Origin: JAKVCB01 sp963578605
Lineage (GTDB): Bacteria; Planctomycetota; Planctomycetia; Pirellulales; Lacipirellulaceae
Assembly (NCBI GenBank): GCA_963578605.1
Contig: CAUZEA010000063.1
Location: 1-33,586 of the forward strand
Direction of reading: 5' to 3'
Length of the DNA: 33,586 bases
Positions 1 to 7,731 of the stretch are shown here, in pieces. The notes beneath the pieces were generated by a model. It was not told where the DNA came from and did no database searches. It saw nothing but the letters and a program-made list of their open reading frames with translations. Positions within the stretch are counted from its first letter, which is position 1. Each line of letters opens with the position of its first letter. The position numbers and the translations under genes are program-made.

Positions 1-48
1 ACGAAGCTTCTCAATAATCTGCTTGGTCGTGTGTCGGTTCTTCTTCAT
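1..48 (-). CDS. IS3-family transposase OrfA, N-terminal 16 residues (partial)
   Basis: ATG at 48 on the minus strand gives MKKNRHTTKQIIEKLR, and the frame stays open to the window edge. The pattern M-K/R-K-x-R-x-T-x-x-Q-I-I-x-x-L-R is the usual beginning of IS3-family OrfA, the helix-turn-helix protein that binds the inverted repeats and is normally fused to the OrfB DDE integrase by programmed frameshifting. A GGAAAGGA stretch about ten bases upstream serves as ribosome site. Only 16 residues are visible, so the subgroup cannot be named. Confidence 0.6.
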   Translation of the reverse strand, partial: MKKNRHTTKQIIEKLR

Positions 49-105
49 CTGAGGAAATCCTTTCCGGGCTACGCCCGGATGCGATTCTCTCATAGACCTG
101 GATCA
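1..105 (-). mobile_element. IS3-family insertion sequence, left part only (cut by window edge)
   Basis: The minus strand reads from a TGATCCAGG terminus at about 105 into an untranslated leader and then into the start of an IS3-type orfA at 48. IS3-family elements commonly begin with TG, and IS3 itself starts TGATC. The leader contains a perfect hairpin (CCGGGC-tac-GCCCGG, 64-78) and an AAAGGA ribosome site. The element abuts the 3' end of a DUF1559 gene, so it most likely inserted there. The other end, the orfB integrase and the target-site duplication lie outside the window. The exact terminus is inferred from the TG and from where DUF1559 coding ends. Confidence 0.6.
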
Positions 106-106
106 G

Positions 107-817
107 TTAAAGGGGGGAAGCCCACCCCCAACCAAAGGTTGGTTCGGTGCAGGTCCCATCGTTGGGATTCCCATCATTACACCCTCCACATCCGTAAATC
201 GCTTCCGAGTTGGACTGGCTCGTGTAGGGATTATCTTCCGCCATGTGACCATCACCAAAGCTTCCCATGTAATGTGTAACCGTCCCCGACATCCTGCCAG
301 CGTTTGCAACTCCGCCACTGCTATCTTTGCAGTAATTACTTGGACCACATCGCGCAAGTGGATCCGAAGCGTCATAAGTGACAGGTGCTGGATCGCTAGG
401 GCAGTGCAGCACCGAAATCTGGGCAGTATGAACCCCATTGGTCAGGAATCTTTGGCAACCGGAATAGTGGTTCAGATCGATCAGATCACCGAGAGCCTGC
501 TCTTCAAGGAATGGTAAGAGTCGCGGAAAAAGTCCCCATCCCCGATGCTTGTCGGTTGCGTGTCCACCTAATATTGGAAATTTTCCGTAGGTGTCGTGGT
601 AGTTCAGCGTTGCCAGTCCAATCTGTTTTATTTGGTTCACGCACTGAGCCCGGCGGGCGGCCTCACGCGCCGCCTGAACCGCTGGTAGCAAAAGCGCTAT
701 CAGAATCCCAATGATGGCAATGACCACCAAGAGTTCCACCAGCGTGAAACCGCGCAGCGACGGGAAACAGCAAGAAATACGATTCTCGATTTTTTCAGCT
801 GCTGTTTTAACCGGCAC
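107..817 (-). CDS. DUF1559 prepilin-like protein, 3'-truncated next to an IS end
   Basis: Planctomycete DUF1559 proteins carry a type IV pilin-like leader and are very numerous in these genomes; their role is unknown. Here the leader ends LRG, followed by FTLVELLVVIAIIGILIALL and the PAVQAAREAARR stretch typical of the family, then LNYHDTYGKFP and a LHCPSDP segment. The frame stops (TAA, 107-109) after GWGWASPL, two bases before the TGATCC end of the IS3-type element, and the usual C-terminal part with the H-x-DG region is absent. I chose the GTG at 817 (236 aa, short basic leader). The longer frame would start at a TTG at 964 that is the -35 box of a good promoter. No clear Shine-Dalgarno site precedes 817. 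Probably non-functional, or a truncated pseudopilin. Confidence 0.75.
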   Translation of the reverse strand: MPVKTAAEKIENRISCCFPSLRGFTLVELLVVIAIIGILIALLLPAVQAAREAARRAQCVNQIKQIGLATLNYHDTYGKFPILGGHATDKHRGWGLFPRLLPFLEEQALGDLIDLNHYSGCQRFLTNGVHTAQISVLHCPSDPAPVTYDASDPLARCGPSNYCKDSSGGVANAGRMSGTVTHYMGSFGDGHMAEDNPYTSQSNSEAIYGCGGCNDGNPNDGTCTEPTFGWGWASPL

Positions 818-934
818 ATCACAAAAATAAGTTTGCCGGTTGGGCTGAAGTTTTGTTGTCGTACCTAACGTCACCACAACGACCCCGAAAACAAGATGAA
901 AAATTAGTCCGACCAGCGACACCGGAAAAGTTTT

Positions 935-964
935 ATTGTAAATCCAGGCGCCCACTTCAGTCAA
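935..964 (-). promoter_or_regulatory. sigma70-like promoter for the DUF1559 gene
   Basis: On the minus strand TTGACT (964-959) is followed after 18 bases by TACAAT (940-935). Both boxes match the sigma70 consensus at five of six positions. It predicts a transcript start near 928 and a leader of about 110 bases to the GTG at 817, and it argues against translation from the TTG at 964. Confidence 0.5.
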
Positions 965-1135
965 ATACAGCGGTTCACAGGAGTCCCACCCCAGCAGGCC
1001 GGTGACACCAATACTGATGGCACGAACGACAGCTCCGACCTGCTGAACGTATCGAGTGGCTGGGGTACCTGCCCTTGATTCAAGTCATTCATCTGCAGAC
1101 CGCCCCAGCCCTCCGGCCTTGTCCGGGAGCTCAGC

Positions 1136-1384
1136 TTAGACCGCTTGCCAGCCACTGCCTGGTTGGTAGGGGTCCGCTCGCTTCACCCACACACCTCGCT
1201 TGGTGGAAGTAGGCGGAACCGGGCAGGGAGGCAGAGTGCCTGATCCGGATTCACCGGCAGTTGTCTGTGCATGGGATTCACCGTTAAGCCCGATGGCACT
1301 GACGACAGCGGCAGCGCTTCCCATAAATCGTCTGCGATCGGGCATTGATTCCGGGGTGTGTTGGTTTATTGCTGAACCTGACAT
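1136..1384 (-). CDS. small Tat-signal protein coupled to the amine oxidase
   Basis: This 82-residue protein starts one base after the stop codon of the oxidase pseudogene (TCA TGA C ATG), with GAGGAG seven bases before the ATG, so the pair was translationally coupled. It has a clear twin-arginine signal: DRRRFMG at about 16-22, a hydrophobic run SAAAVVSAIGL, and a cleavage site SHA|Q near 39. The mature part is only about 43 residues, rich in Pro, Gly and Thr, with one Cys and an aromatic basic tail (KRGVWVKRADPY and then GSGW). I know no family for it. Because flavin oxidases of this type fold with cofactor in the cytoplasm and the oxidase itself shows no signal, this peptide may carry it through the Tat translocon, as MelC1 does for tyrosinase. 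That role is inference. The reading frame is intact although its partner is broken. Confidence 0.6.
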   Translation of the reverse strand: MSGSAINQHTPESMPDRRRFMGSAAAVVSAIGLNGESHAQTTAGESGSGTLPPCPVPPTSTKRGVWVKRADPYQPGSGWQAV

Positions 1385-1385
1385 G

Positions 1386-3370
1386 TCATGACTCCTCAAC
1401 TCCGTATCGGGGATAGTGGTCTTTGATGTTGAACCCATTGAGGAAGGTGGCGTTTTCATGGTCAAGCAGGTGAATGATGGCATCCATGGCAGTTCGAAGG
1501 GCCGGTTCCAGCCAACCACCCTCGAGCGATTAGGACTCGCCGGCGAAGTACAGGTGTGACAAGTTGCTGTAGTTCTGGTTGTATGCCACGATTCGCATGT
1601 TTTCGAGCTCTGTGTGCGCCCGATAGATCTTCGAGCAGCCTCGATTCGTTGGAACCATGACCCAGCGAACCTTGGCAGCTTTGGTTTCGTCGATGTACGG
1701 CTTGATGCTGTTGCCCGTGGCCTGTTTGAGAATCGCGTCCAGCCGATCCACGCACTGCTTCGTGAAAGCCTCGGGCTCATCGGCGAATGAAATCGTCTTT
1801 AGCGCATCGTCTTCCCAAGTGTAGCTTACAAGCAGAACTCCTGCGTCCGGTGGAACACGATAGGCATACATGCCTTGGAGATAGGTGTCCGTAGCTACAA
1901 GTTGCGGGATGCCGTCGGCCTTGCCCTTGGTCCAGAAGTCGTGCTTCAGACCGACGAAAACCTTACAACTGGCGATGGTGTGCGTACTCTTAATCGCCCG
2001 CCTGACGGCGATTGGGAATTCTTTGAATGGGAAGTCAAACTCGCCAGTAGCCTTTTGATCCAGTTGCATCGCCTAGGTCGGAGCTGTGACGATGACATGG
2101 TCATAAACGTTCGTCAGATCGCCCGCATCAACTTGCACATGGTTCGAACCATGTTTGCTGAGACCATCGACCGTAGTCCTCGTAAACAACTCGACGTTAC
2201 TGTCCTTGGTTGTGACAGCCTGGAAGAGCGATGTATTGTCGTGCTCGGCTACGCAGGATGTCGTGGGTTTGTAGAAGAGGCAGTTGGCAACCGACTCGAT
2301 GCCAATGTATGCGGGCCCTGCGACAGCCTGGTTGCGGGAGTCTTTCCAGGACCGCATGTACTCAGGTGCTCCGGTGGGATTCTCGAGGCCGTACACTAGT
2401 TTGTGGTCAGTGGCATACCCGAACAACACGGTGCGGATGACCCAGAGTGAGGAAAGTGCGAAGAATGCCCCCCAACTTCCGTCTCCCACTCCGATGGTAT
2501 AGAAGGGTGCAGCTTCCTCGGAAGTCATTCCCAAGCCACCCCACCACTCACCCTTGGCAGGATCCGCCTCGCTGTTAAAGGGGAGTAGACCAGTTGACCG
2601 AAGGATCGCTCGCCGTAGTAGTCGGCAAAACTCGACCATTGCGCAGGCCAACCATCGGTATCGAATGTTTCTAACGCCCAGTACGACACGGCTGTCTGGA
2701 AAGCCCACCATTTGTCATAGACTGCACGCAGATTACTGGTAGGAGGCGGGTTGTAGTAATGCTCCTTTCCGTCTGCACCGATTTTCGTGTTCTTCCCAGT
2801 CCCCTTCGGCCACATCAAGAGTCCAGGTGGGTTGTCCCCGGTAGGACCTCGACCGTCATTGATATAGATCCCGGTATCGGCCACGTCGCCACCAGGGTCG
2901 GGAAAAGGCTGGTACTTGATCTTGAACTCGTGCACCAGGTAGGCCAGGATCGAGTTGGTTCCCAACGGCTTGTCGCGGGGGGGATTTTTCTCCGTGAAGA
3001 AGGGCATCCGCATGGCACCCATTTCAAAGGTGGTGTGCTCCTGCGTGAGTTCATTGCTGGAGTTGCGAACAGGGATCGACCAGAGTCGGCCTCCGATGCG
3101 ATCCGATGCCTCGTAGATGCGGATGTTATTGAAACCACATCGGTAGAGTTCGCGTGCTGCAAGAAGCCCTGCGGCGCCTGCACCGATGATTGCGATCTTC
3201 CGGCTCGGATTGGTTGCCTTAGCGATCGCGCCGGGCTTGGTCGCTTGTTCAAGGAAGTGGCAATAGTTGAATGGAAAGTCTGGTGGATTTGGATACGCGG
3301 GGCGGAAAGGTGTGCGCCCAAGTCTACTCGCATTGGCAGGCAAACCAATGTTATGGGTTGTATAAGGCAT
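1386..3370 (-). pseudogene. flavin monoamine oxidase (L-amino-acid oxidase type), disrupted
   Basis: The pieces together encode a roughly 660-residue FAD amine oxidase related to the tryptophan, lysine and phenylalanine 2-monooxygenase / L-amino-acid oxidase group. Visible parts in order: Rossmann motif IIGAGAAGLLAAREL at about 62, the dinucleotide-end motif YEASDRIGGRLW, the family motif EMGAMRMPFF, GEWWGGLGMTSEEAAPFY, IGVGDGSWGAFF, and the C-terminal FAD motif YFAGES followed by EGGWLEPALRTAMDAI. Three lesions are seen: loss of one base in the TCCCCTTT run near 2578, TAG at 2073-2075 where Trp is expected (TAPT-stop-AMQ), and TAA at 1530-1532 where Tyr is expected (FAGES-stop-SLEGG). The frame then stays open to TGA at 1386. 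The start is ATG 3370; the longer TTG at 3454 has no support. Sequencing error could explain one lesion, but hardly all three. Confidence 0.85.
1392..1397 (-). promoter_or_regulatory. ribosome binding site of the small Tat protein inside the oxidase tail
   Basis: GAGGAG encodes the last Glu-Glu of the oxidase frame and lies seven bases before the ATG at 1384. It supports translational coupling and explains how the small protein can still be made although the oxidase frame is broken upstream. Confidence 0.5.
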
Positions 3371-3427
3371 GAGAGTTCCCCAGGACTCAATGCTTAATCC
3401 TATCGTGCGGATACGCGACGAAGCTAG

Positions 3428-3598
3428 ATCTTTATTTTTGCCACTGTCGAACAACTGCCCAACGAGGAGATCAGCCTGCTGGATGCGCGTTTCGGAGAAC
3501 TAAATTGCTACCTGCGGGGCTGGGGGGGCGACCACAGTTACGGGTCAGTGGATCCATCGATTACGATAGACACCTTCCGGTTGAACGTCTCTGCATAG
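3428..3598 (+). pseudogene. possible C-terminal gene remnant, unknown family
   Basis: A plus-strand frame of 56 codons without a start codon runs between TAG 3425 and TAG 3596. Its translation looks protein-like: LPNEEISLLDARFGELNCY, then LRGWGGDHSYGSVDPSITID and TFRLNVSA. Codon use is GC-rich at third positions, as in neighbouring genes. It starts just upstream of the oxidase start on the opposite strand. It may be the tail of a secreted beta-rich protein whose 5' part was lost when this locus was rearranged, or a chance open frame. No family is recognised. Confidence 0.25.
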
Positions 3599-3688
3599 AC
3601 AGAGTTAAGCTGCAAGACCGGGGAGAGATCCGAGGTTTCGTACGATTGAACTGTTAACCGCCGGGATTGCCCGGCAGAAGGAATTCTT

Positions 3689-3862
3689 ATGACCAACCTC
3701 CCCACCACGTCTGCCGGCCAGCGCCCGGCCCCGGACGATCAGCGAGTCGGCCCGGTACCGATCTGCAGCGCGCCGCTGGCGGGGTTTCCAATTTTTCAGC
3801 ACGGTCTAATCGTGCCGCTCCTCGATCTCAGCAACGTGGAATCGATTCCAATCGGCGATTAA
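3689..3862 (+). CDS. small ORF with strong ribosome site, unknown function
   Basis: ATG 3689 opens a 57-codon frame ending TAA 3860-3862. It is preceded by AGAAGGA about six bases upstream and, just before that, a perfect hairpin (GCCGGG-attg-CCCGGC, 3660-3675). The product begins MTNLPTTSAGQRPAPDDQ and ends LLDLSNVESIPIGD: a Pro-rich hydrophilic start, then a moderately hydrophobic second half with one Cys. No transmembrane helix or signal is convincing. No homolog comes to mind. The Shine-Dalgarno spacing is the main support; its location in a decaying region makes chance possible. Confidence 0.3.
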   Translation: MTNLPTTSAGQRPAPDDQRVGPVPICSAPLAGFPIFQHGLIVPLLDLSNVESIPIGD

Positions 3863-3956
3863 AATTCCTATCACTTTGCCCTCCTTAAGATCGGGTGCCC
3901 AATATTTCCCCCATTCGACACCAGCGAAATGCGCAAATGAAAGGGGTCAACTGATA

Positions 3957-3982
3957 GGAAATTTGACTCATGGGAAATTTGA
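3957..3982. repeat. direct repeat GGAAATTTGA x2, 16-bp period
   Basis: GGAAATTTGA occurs at 3957-3966 and again at 3973-3982 in the AT-richer spacer just downstream (minus strand) of the hydroxyacid dehydrogenase. It has the same style as the short tandem duplications in other gaps of this window. Confidence 0.6.
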
Positions 3983-4039
3983 TTTCCGCCGACAGACCTG
4001 AGCCTACAAGGAGGAAATAGTGGACTCAAGAGGAAAGAA

Positions 4040-5032
4040 CTAGGTTCCCAGTGGGGCCGTGACACGTGCCTGTAATTGTTCACCCCGCGCGTAGCGGTCG
4101 AGGTTGTCCACAGCGAACTGGGCACGCTTCTGCGATGTCCCATCGGAGGAGCCGCCCGTGTGGGGCGTCACATAGACATTCGGTAATTGGTAGACCGGCA
4201 AAGTCTGGTCGGGGGGTTCCCGGGCAAAGGCGTCCAGGCCGGCACCGCCAATCGATCCATCTACGAGCGCCTGGTACAAGGCCTGCTCGTCGACGAGATC
4301 GCCGCGGGCCACGTTGATCAGACAGCTGGTCGATTTCATCAGCCCGATCCGATGCGCGTCGATGATGTGACGCGTCTTGGGCGTCAGATGCAAATGCAAA
4401 GAAAGAAAATCGCATTGGGCGACAACCTGGTCCAGGTCGTTGGATCCGCCAAGGAACTCGGGCTGAATATCGTCCAGGATCTCCTGATCAATCGGACGAA
4501 CATCGATGGCCATGATCTTCATGGCAAAAGATTTGGCCCGGCGGGCCAACTCTACGCCGCTTGCGCCCAGGCCAATGATGCCAAGCGTCCTGCCTTCCAG
4601 CGCAATTCCCGTCGGTAAATAGCACTTGCCCTGGTCAAAGTTTTCTCGCCCTTCGTTGTATTGTGCGGCGAACACGAGCATGAACATCATAGCGCTTTCG
4701 GCCAGCGCAACGCTACTCAATTCGCCCGGGCAGTGGGCCAACATCATCCCGGTACCCAGGATCTTGTTGACCTCGACGTGATCAAGCCCATTGGTCTGGG
4801 CTTGGACGAACTTGACGCCCGCACCTGCTGCAATGCCAACCAGGTCCGCATTGATATTCCCACCCAAATCCACCACCGCCTCAATTCCCTCAAATTGAGG
4901 CTCGGCAGGTTGATGAGGGTCAAAAATGCGGAGGTTATGATGCTGGCCGACGGCCCTGACCAGGTCATCGCCCCAGGGCACTGCGAGATTGGCCGTCGGG
5001 TGTGGGACGTAAAGAACATTGAGTTGACGCAT
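4040..5032 (-). CDS. D-2-hydroxyacid dehydrogenase, NAD(P)-dependent
   Basis: It belongs to the formate/D-glycerate dehydrogenase family (SerA, GhrA, phosphite dehydrogenase relatives), soluble enzymes that oxidise D-2-hydroxyacids or reduce 2-oxoacids with NAD(P). Residues counted from M at 5032 (330 aa): Rossmann GLGASG at 154-159, INVARGDLVDE with catalytic Arg at 243, AREPPD with Glu at 272, and VTPHTGG with the active-site His at 291. The length is normal. The frame also allows ATG 5053, but GGAG lies six bases before 5032, and a promoter predicts a transcript start near 5066, which favours 5032. The residue after the first Rossmann strand is Asp (AIDVRP), which favours NAD over NADP. 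The substrate cannot be told. It stands alone, with no obvious operon partner. Confidence 0.88.
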   Translation of the reverse strand: MRQLNVLYVPHPTANLAVPWGDDLVRAVGQHHNLRIFDPHQPAEPQFEGIEAVVDLGGNINADLVGIAAGAGVKFVQAQTNGLDHVEVNKILGTGMMLAHCPGELSSVALAESAMMFMLVFAAQYNEGRENFDQGKCYLPTGIALEGRTLGIIGLGASGVELARRAKSFAMKIMAIDVRPIDQEILDDIQPEFLGGSNDLDQVVAQCDFLSLHLHLTPKTRHIIDAHRIGLMKSTSCLINVARGDLVDEQALYQALVDGSIGGAGLDAFAREPPDQTLPVYQLPNVYVTPHTGGSSDGTSQKRAQFAVDNLDRYARGEQLQARVTAPLGT

Positions 5033-5072
5033 CGCTTTCTCCGTAGACAGCATATGATAAAGAGCGCGTGTC

Positions 5073-5101
5073 TTTATAGATGTGGTGGTCGTGCGTGTCG
5101 A
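5073..5101 (-). promoter_or_regulatory. sigma70-like promoter for the hydroxyacid dehydrogenase
   Basis: Minus strand TCGACA (5101-5096), 17-base spacer, TATAAA (5078-5073). Both boxes differ from consensus at one position. The predicted start, near 5066, gives a 34-base leader to ATG 5032 that carries its GGAG ribosome site. Confidence 0.55.
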
Positions 5102-5324
5102 GAGGCGGGAGGCGTTTGGTGAGCAGTAGGCCGAAGATCACTGTACCAATGTGCCGAGCAGATTTTCCTTGTGAGCTTCATGGGTTCACTCTCTGGCCCG
5201 ATGAACATCGTCCTCAGATGACGCTTGATGGCGCAACACCAGCCCGTCGAACTCTTGACTGCCGCTGCCGATCGGTGCGGCACCGCACCAGATTTTTGCA
5301 CCACCCCGATCGAAAAGGGGTTCT

Positions 5325-7043
5325 CTACCGCTTGAGCAGTTTTTGGCGGGCAGCCTGGAAAAAATGCATCACCTGCGGCTTCTCCACAAACTCACGCTTT
5401 TCAAGTAGAGCAATCCGGCCATCAAGTTTTGCAAGCAGCCAATCGCGATCCTCTTCATCGAACGGCTTGTTCCCATCGACGTAGACATACACGGGATTCG
5501 TGTGTGCTTCGGCATCGGGCCGGCCTGTCGGAGAAACGCTAAACGCGCGGGCGGCAATCCAAGTTGGCCGATCGATCTTCAACCTGTGCTTCAACTCATG
5601 CCAGTGACCACGCCGGGTCTTCTTGGGGACCAACTCGGACCGGACCGTCTGTCCACCCACGATCAATTCAACATGCTCAACCGGCGTAACCTCCGATCGC
5701 ACGCGAACGCTGACATCCAACGGACCGCGTTGACCGGTGGCCAGGTCGATCGTGTCCCCCGGACGGCTTCCGTTGATGTCCAACAAAACCAGCGGGCCGG
5801 TCGTGAAAAAGCTGCGTCCTTCCCGCGCAGCACGTGTCCATCCTCTGAAATCGGGCCGCTGTTGGGCATAGACGTAATTACGACAGTCACCCAGACAACG
5901 GCTATAGGGGAAATCGCTTCCTGCCAGCCCTGGGAATCGGAAGCCGCAATTCAAAATGCGGTACCAGCCCGAGAGGCCAATCCCGCGATAGTGGGCCATC
6001 TGCAAAAGTTCCACGCCGTCGGTCGCCTGCTCAATGTAATCGGCATAAATTTCGGCTGAATAACCACCGTGGGCATGAAACGAAACACCTCCCAGACGCC
6101 GTGTTTCGTGCCCAACGTGGGCAAACATGGGCCAACGGCCCGGATCAACCGTCGCCCCCTCCCACACCATTCGATCGTGCATCAACAGGCAAATGTGCCC
6201 GTAGGTCATCGCCCGGTATTCCTGCCCCGAGGCAATCCCATATCGTCCTCGAGTTCGTACTGAGCTGTTTCCAAACCCTTGCAACTGCTGCCAATCCTGG
6301 CGTTTCATCACACCGCTGTAGGTCTCGGGACTGTTCATGCACAGCAAAAAACCGAATTCAATATCCTCAGCGGCCATCAAGTCGAGTGCCCGCTGAAGAT
6401 CTTCGTCGTGATGCCGATTCAAATGGATGTGAATATCGCCAGAGTAGTAACCGTGCTCTTGCATCGGAACCGTCCGCTCGAGCCGCATCTGGAGATTGCG
6501 TGTTTCACCGGCAACCACCGAAATCTCCTCTTCAACGGGCAAAAATTCATATCCCTTGTGGACTTCCACGCGAACATTTCCGGCAGGTACAACAACTTCG
6601 AACTGACCCAGCGTATAAAAATACCAGCCGTAATAGCGGCTTGGCCCGTGCGTTTCTCGCCTTGTCGTTTGCCGGCAACTCCAGGGAGCGAGCAAATGTT
6701 GCTCCGGTTCATAGTAGTTCCCACGGGGACCCACGACGTTCACGCGGCAGGCAGCGGGCTCGCCAGAAGACGCCTCGACGATCGTCACCCGCAAAGTCGC
6801 GGCCTGGGCATCTTGTTTGCTGACGACGGCCGGTTTGCCAGCCTGCTTGAACCCAACAGGGGTATGACTGAATGCCTCTTCATCGGCGTTAAGACTTTGA
6901 TCGGGCTCGCGGTTGGCCAGTTGGCGGCGACCAACAGGGGTCGGTTCGTGGGCCCAACCGCAGTCAAGCAATGCCACCAGACTAACGACCAACGCAACGG
7001 GGAGGTGTCGGGCACCGAGCGTGTTGGAAAGTGAATTGAACAT
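5325..7043 (-). CDS. secreted CehA/McbA-type metallohydrolase (PHP domain)
   Basis: The 572-residue protein starts with a signal peptide (LPVALVVSLVALLDCGWA, cleavage near 31) and so is exported. Residues about 83-190 look like a beta-sandwich of the carboxypeptidase-regulatory type. The catalytic part opens with YYSGDIHIHLNRHH: D203, H205 and H207 form the D-x-H-x-H metal site of PHP-like amidohydrolases of the CehA/McbA family. SFHAHGG (H323, H325) and AGSDFPY (D377) provide the later metal ligands. A C-terminal beta domain (PLDVSVRVRSEVTPVEHVEL) follows. CehA and McbA hydrolyse carbaryl, but planctomycete relatives are probably esterases or phosphoesterases of unknown substrate. The frame is open back to 7229, but that extension is Pro/Arg-rich and lacks a signal, so ATG 7043 is preferred. 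No operon partner. Confidence 0.75.
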   Translation of the reverse strand: MFNSLSNTLGARHLPVALVVSLVALLDCGWAHEPTPVGRRQLANREPDQSLNADEEAFSHTPVGFKQAGKPAVVSKQDAQAATLRVTIVEASSGEPAACRVNVVGPRGNYYEPEQHLLAPWSCRQTTRRETHGPSRYYGWYFYTLGQFEVVVPAGNVRVEVHKGYEFLPVEEEISVVAGETRNLQMRLERTVPMQEHGYYSGDIHIHLNRHHDEDLQRALDLMAAEDIEFGFLLCMNSPETYSGVMKRQDWQQLQGFGNSSVRTRGRYGIASGQEYRAMTYGHICLLMHDRMVWEGATVDPGRWPMFAHVGHETRRLGGVSFHAHGGYSAEIYADYIEQATDGVELLQMAHYRGIGLSGWYRILNCGFRFPGLAGSDFPYSRCLGDCRNYVYAQQRPDFRGWTRAAREGRSFFTTGPLVLLDINGSRPGDTIDLATGQRGPLDVSVRVRSEVTPVEHVELIVGGQTVRSELVPKKTRRGHWHELKHRLKIDRPTWIAARAFSVSPTGRPDAEAHTNPVYVYVDGNKPFDEEDRDWLLAKLDGRIALLEKREFVEKPQVMHFFQAARQKLLKR

Positions 7044-7441
7044 GGCCGATGGTGGTTCGTCCTGTCGCAGTGCTTCGTTTGGGTAGTTTGGGTGTGAGCC
7101 AACCCCATGGGGGGGGGCTGGCGGAACCAGCCTTGGAATTGGGGGGTGAGCTAGCCAGCCATGTCTCCTCGGGGTACCGCACATTGGTCGCTGCCGCACT
7201 CCACAAGTCATTCTATGCGAAGTCTGCAAATGCCGATCAGCGGCGGGTCCCGGGGAAGCCGGGATGATCGTTGTCGGGCCATTGAAAACCTCGAATCTGA
7301 GCGTTCCCTGAGTTTGGCAAATGGCTTACCATTGAAGCAGCTAACATTGGTGCTTTTAGTTCACCTTTTAGTTCACCTTTTAGTTCACCCTGCGGTCCGC
7401 TTTGCCTCAGAACGAGAAACATCGTGCCCCGTTCTCAAACA
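7044..7441. other. divergent intergenic region
   Basis: About 400 bases separate the metallohydrolase (minus) from the small membrane protein operon (plus). I see the 12-bp triple repeat at 7354-7389, G- and C-runs (GGGGGGG near 7110) and no further coding signal. A weak plus-strand promoter may be TTGAAG (7332-7337), 17 bases, TTTAGT (7355-7360), the -10 box lying within the first repeat copy. Confidence 0.4.
7354..7389 (+). repeat. 3 x 12-bp tandem repeat TTTTAGTTCACC
   Basis: Three perfect copies of TTTTAGTTCACC stand directly in tandem, 52 bases before the ATG at 7442. They probably lie in the leader or promoter of the small membrane protein-cupin-ligA operon. The core TTTTAG is shared with the 17-bp repeats at 25132-25199. 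Confidence 0.85.
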
Positions 7442-7729
7442 ATGAAAAACCCGTTTTATGCCTTGCTGATCGTGGTTGGTGCGTTGTTTGCCGTAACCGC
7501 ATTTGCGTACGGCGTGATGACACTCCATGCAGTACGAACTGTGGCGGATGCGGGTCATCGCCAGTTGCAGCATCCGCTGTTGGGATGGTTTGAGCAGTAT
7601 GGCAATTTGGCATTGCTGGTGCAACTCGGGATACTGGGAGCACTAACCTGTGCAGCTATTGGAACAGACGGTTACTGGGATCGGCAAGCGAGTCTGAGTG
7701 AGTCGAGTCACGAGCAACCAGGAGAATAA
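7442..7729 (+). CDS. small two-helix membrane protein, unknown function
   Basis: The 95-residue product has two predicted transmembrane segments: FYALLIVVGALFAVTAFAYG (about 5-24) and LALLVQLGILGALTCAAIG (about 56-74). Between them is a polar loop containing HRQLQHPLLGWFEQYGN, and the C-terminus is acidic and Ser-rich. This is a common layout for short planctomycete membrane proteins near housekeeping genes. A GTG at 7424 in the same frame is possible; ATG 7442 puts a basic residue directly before the helix. It is followed two bases later by the cupin gene, so it is the first gene of an operon with ligA. Function unknown. Confidence 0.65.
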   Translation: MKNPFYALLIVVGALFAVTAFAYGVMTLHAVRTVADAGHRQLQHPLLGWFEQYGNLALLVQLGILGALTCAAIGTDGYWDRQASLSESSHEQPGE

Positions 7730-7731
7730 CG

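Noticed and set aside
961..1155. Dockerin-like remnant or short protein between the Tat protein and the DUF1559 gene
   Set aside because: The fragment NDLNQGQVPQPLDT only faintly recalls a dockerin loop, and the remainder does not fit; it lies next to a promoter.
2073..2075. TAG in the amine oxidase read as a recoded codon
   Set aside because: Other genes here end with TAG (dehydrogenase, metallohydrolase, cupin, rpiB), and the same gene has a TAA and a frameshift, so decay is simpler.
2759..3397. 212-codon plus-strand frame over the oxidase
   Set aside because: It is the complement of clearly homologous oxidase sequence and has no protein-like features.
5271..5299. Terminator at the GGTGCG-GCAC-CGCACC hairpin
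   Set aside because: The T run follows on the plus strand, where no gene precedes; on the minus strand there is no T run after the stem.
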